A stretch of 16,907 nucleotides of DNA from an uncultured Bacteroidales bacterium (GTDB taxonomy: Bacteria; Bacteroidota; Bacteroidia; Bacteroidales; Lentimicrobiaceae), in contig CALMDN010000262.1 in assembly GCA_937864935.1 (NCBI GenBank), positions 1 through 16,907 on the forward strand, written 5' to 3'. Below, one piece after another: positions 14,633 through 16,907 of the stretch (positions within the stretch are counted from its first letter, which is position 1; the number at the start of each line of letters is the position of its first letter). The position numbers and the translations under genes were made by a program. Under the pieces are notes generated by a model that was given only the letters and a program-made list of their open reading frames with translations, was not told the origin of the DNA and did no database searches.

Positions 14633-15601
14633 ATGTCAGAACGTTTAGAAGATTTCAGCCTGGGTAAAACCATGCACTCCAAAGGCTCCCTCCAGAAAGT
14701 AGGTGTAGTGGGCTGCGGAACGATGGGTCAGGAAATTACTGTGTTGATGAGCCAGTCGGGTATTGAGGTAGTTTTTATCGATATCAATGAAGACCGCGTT
14801 GCCGAAGTTCTCCGTCGCATCGAAGCCCAGCTCGACGACCGGATCAGCAAATGGGGCCTCACCGGAGGAGAGAAAAAGTTAATACTCTCCCGCATCAAAG
14901 GCTCAACTGATTACTCTGAATTGAGTGAATGCGAAATTGTTTTCGAAACAGTTAACTCCAAGAAGAAGGGTACCAGCCTTGAACTGCGGCAGGAGATCTT
15001 CCGGAAAATTGAGGCAGTGGTACAGCCCGATGCGATCATCGTCTCGAATACTGCCACCCTGATGATCTCTGAAATCTCATCGGTACTCAGGCTACCTGAA
15101 CGTGCCATGGGACTGCATTTCTTTTCACCGGTCGGGAAAGTAAAAATTATTGAAGCTGTAAGATCGGTATACACGAATGACGAAACTTATGCCATGGTAA
15201 GCAAACTGGCCTTACTCATTGGCAAAAAGCTTATCAATGTAAACGAATCCTCCGGAAACATCAGCACCCGCATGCTGGTTCCGCTGATTAACGAGGCTTG
15301 CGAAATTCTTATGGAAGGCGTGGCAACCGTTTCAGATATCGATGAAACCATGAAAGAAACTTCCGGTCTGCAGCTCGGCCCCTTCGAAATGGCTGACAAA
15401 ATCGGACTCGATAAAGTACTTAAATGGATGGAAAACCTGTATGTTGAATTTGGCGAAACCAAATACAAACCATCCCCGGTCCTGAAGCGGATGGTCAGGG
15501 CCAACCTGCTTGGCCGCAGGGTTGGCGAAGGGTTTTATCTCTACAGGAACGGACGGAGGATTTCAAAGACCGGATCGATAACCAACCTGGGGCGCGAATA
15601 G
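14633..15601 (+). CDS. 3-hydroxyacyl-CoA dehydrogenase-like protein, divergent active site
   Basis: A 322-residue protein with the two-domain fold of 3-hydroxybutyryl/3-hydroxyacyl-CoA dehydrogenases. The NAD-binding region has VGVVGCGTMG (G27, G29, G32) and D50 closing the second strand, which favours NAD. S138, H162 in LHFFSPV and E174, 12 residues later, match the catalytic Ser/His/Glu set. The usual GFxxNR segment is replaced by GNISTR (208-213), so the catalytic-site Asn is Thr212. The helical domain (SDIDETM, GPFEMADKIGLDKVL, GRRVGEGFYLY) is otherwise well kept. I start at the ATG at 14633; a TTG 6 bases upstream adds two residues. It lies between pta and ackA with short gaps. It may oxidise or reduce a 3-hydroxyacyl-CoA feeding the phosphotransacylase, or use another substrate; an inactive paralogue is also possible. 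Confidence 0.85.
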   Translation: MSERLEDFSLGKTMHSKGSLQKVGVVGCGTMGQEITVLMSQSGIEVVFIDINEDRVAEVLRRIEAQLDDRISKWGLTGGEKKLILSRIKGSTDYSELSECEIVFETVNSKKKGTSLELRQEIFRKIEAVVQPDAIIVSNTATLMISEISSVLRLPERAMGLHFFSPVGKVKIIEAVRSVYTNDETYAMVSKLALLIGKKLINVNESSGNISTRMLVPLINEACEILMEGVATVSDIDETMKETSGLQLGPFEMADKIGLDKVLKWMENLYVEFGETKYKPSPVLKRMVRANLLGRRVGEGFYLYRNGRRISKTGSITNLGRE

Positions 15602-15628
15602 CTGTTTAAACTTTAGCAAGATACAAAA

Positions 15629-16834
15629 ATGAAAATAGTCGTACTGAACTGTGGAAGTTCATCAATTAAATACCAGCTCTTCGAAATGCCTTCTCAGGAA
15701 GTGCTGGCAAAAGGTCTGGTTGATAAAATCGGACTGAAGGGATCCCTGATCAAGCATGCACGCAACGATGGTACTGAAGTTAAACTCGAAGGTGAAATTC
15801 TTGATCATCAGGCTGGTATTGAGTACCTTCTTGGAATTCTGATCAGCGGGAAATACGGAAGCATCCGTAACCTTGAGGAGATTCAGGCTGTCGGACACAG
15901 GGTCGTTCATGCCGGTGAAAAGTTTAATGGCAGTGTATACATTACGGGTGAAGTGATAAACGCCCTCGAGGAGTGTATCGATCTGGCCCCTCTGCACAAC
16001 CCGCCCAACCTCAAAGGCATTTACTCCATTACCAAACTGTTGCCTGAAGTTCCTCAGGTTGGCGTTTTTGATACCGCATTTCACCAGACCATGCCCGATT
16101 TCGTGTATTTGTACGGTATTCCATACTCACTCTACGAAAAGCATAAAATCCGCCGTTACGGATTCCATGGCTCATCGCATCGCTATGTGTCGAAAAGGGC
16201 TGCTGAGATTCTTGGTAAACAACCGGAGGACCTGAAAATAATCACGTGTCACCTTGGAAACGGTGCCTCAATTGCAGCCTTAAAGCACGGAAAATCACTC
16301 GATACCTCGATGGGAATGACCCCGATTGAAGGACTGATGATGGGGACCCGTACCGGTGACCTCGATATTGGAGCATTTATCCAGATCATCAACAAGGAAG
16401 AAATTGATGTGCCAATTGCCAATACACTTGTGAACAAACACAGTGGAATGCTGGGAGTTTCCGGAGTCTCTTCTGACATGCGCGATGTTGAAAAAGCAGC
16501 AGAACAAGGAAACCAGCGGGCGAAGGTACCCCTTGAAATGTATTACTACCGTATCAGAAAGTACATTGGTGCCTATACCGCAGCCATGGGAGGGGTCGAT
16601 CTGATTGTATTTACCGGCGGTGTTGGCGAAAACGACTCCGTTACCCGCTACCTTACCACCAGGGACATGGAATACATGGGCTTGTTCTTCGATCAGTCTA
16701 AAAACGACGGACTGCGCGGAAAGGAAGCCATTCTTTCCACCCCTGAATCCCGGGTAACCGTGATGGTTGTTCCAACCAATGAAGAGCTGGTTATTGCAAT
16801 GGATACCCATGAGATCGTAACCTCGCTTGACTGA
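15629..16834 (+). CDS. ackA: Acetate kinase
   Basis: A 401-residue enzyme of normal AckA length that makes acetate and ATP from acetyl phosphate and ADP in the cytoplasm. Catalytic and binding residues are present: N7 in VLNCGSSSIKY, R91 in GHRVVHAG, D148 in VFDTAFH, H180 in RRYGFHGSSH, R241 in MGTRTGDLD and the Glu of PTNEELVIAMDT (about 385). HLGNGAS (208-214) and FTGGVGEN are the phosphate- and nucleotide-binding loops. Butyrate kinase is shorter and differs at these sites, so acetate is the expected substrate. It lies 27 bases behind the dehydrogenase-like gene, and the operon ends with a strong hairpin. Confidence 0.97.
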   Translation: MKIVVLNCGSSSIKYQLFEMPSQEVLAKGLVDKIGLKGSLIKHARNDGTEVKLEGEILDHQAGIEYLLGILISGKYGSIRNLEEIQAVGHRVVHAGEKFNGSVYITGEVINALEECIDLAPLHNPPNLKGIYSITKLLPEVPQVGVFDTAFHQTMPDFVYLYGIPYSLYEKHKIRRYGFHGSSHRYVSKRAAEILGKQPEDLKIITCHLGNGASIAALKHGKSLDTSMGMTPIEGLMMGTRTGDLDIGAFIQIINKEEIDVPIANTLVNKHSGMLGVSGVSSDMRDVEKAAEQGNQRAKVPLEMYYYRIRKYIGAYTAAMGGVDLIVFTGGVGENDSVTRYLTTRDMEYMGLFFDQSKNDGLRGKEAILSTPESRVTVMVVPTNEELVIAMDTHEIVTSLD

Positions 16835-16843
16835 TCTCTGACT

Positions 16844-16896
16844 TTCTAAAAAACAAAAGGCTGCCGTACCCAACTGCAGCCTTTTGTTTTTTAGAA
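16844..16896 (+). terminator. Strong intrinsic terminator behind ackA
   Basis: A perfect 21-bp stem (16844-16864 with 16876-16896) around an 11-base loop (16865-16875). The GC part GGCTGC/GCAGCC lies next to the loop, and the outer part is A-rich on the left and TTTTGTTTTTT on the right. The mirrored A/T tails make it usable in both directions, so it may also stop transcription arriving from the right. Confidence 0.92.
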
Positions 16897-16907
16897 TGAT
16901 CCTGCCT

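Noticed and set aside
13599..16834. Reading the operon as butyrate-forming (phosphate butyryltransferase and butyrate kinase)
   Set aside because: The transferase carries Pta-type C-terminal motifs and the kinase has AckA length and residues; only the middle gene suggests C4 chemistry.
16295..16873. A 192-codon open frame antisense to ackA
   Set aside because: It is opposite a fully conserved acetate kinase and its 5' end lies inside the terminator stem; no domain is recognisable.
1..16907. Defence system, CRISPR, mobile element or prophage
   Set aside because: No repeat-spacer array, transposase, integrase, nuclease or phage gene was seen; gene content is housekeeping and envelope-related, with no obvious compositional break.

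Overview
The window looks like ordinary chromosomal DNA from a member of the Bacteroidota, most likely an anaerobic, acetate-forming Bacteroidales-type organism. Three things point there. The gene string DUF4271–hemD–rnpA–yidD is a known Bacteroidetes arrangement. Starts lack good Shine-Dalgarno sequences and sit in A-rich contexts. Exact copies of the Bacteroidetes -7 promoter motif TAnnTTTG lie upstream of five transcription units. I see no tRNA, rRNA, CRISPR array, insertion sequence or phage gene.

Layout. (1) 1-2746, minus strand: the 5' end of an exported beta-barrel-like protein, then a NarL/LuxR-type response regulator whose gene overlaps that of its membrane sensor kinase (extracytoplasmic sensor, HAMP, HisKA_3, HATPase). 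(2) 3092-6000, plus strand: a flavodoxin with an unusual phosphate loop, a strong 18-bp palindromic hairpin, a secreted M28 metallopeptidase carrying PA-like and PDZ regions, and a small GtrA-family membrane protein. (3) 6026-6898, minus strand: an exported ChaN-type haem-binding protein, convergent with gtrA. (4) 7007-13348, minus strand: a tightly packed run from DUF4271 membrane protein to hemD (TTG start), rnpA, yidD, an S41 C-terminal processing peptidase, and one continuous frame joining an O-antigen-ligase-type membrane protein to a complete cytidine deaminase. A GC hairpin with a T-rich tail closes it. (5) 13599-16834, plus strand: phosphate acetyltransferase, a divergent 3-hydroxyacyl-CoA-dehydrogenase-like protein and acetate kinase, closed by a 21-bp perfect terminator stem.

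How the genes work together. Pta and AckA convert acetyl-CoA to acetate with ATP formation; the dehydrogenase-like protein between them may link this to C4 acyl-CoA or another substrate, but it lacks one expected catalytic residue. RnpA, YidD, the S41 protease and the ligase form an RNA-processing and envelope-biogenesis group. The two-component pair probably responds to a periplasmic small molecule; its targets are not identifiable here.

No wholly new system is evident. The most notable items are the ligase–cytidine deaminase fused frame, the altered dehydrogenase inside the pta–ackA operon, the variant flavodoxin loop, and a 12-bp inverted repeat bracketing the flavodoxin promoter.
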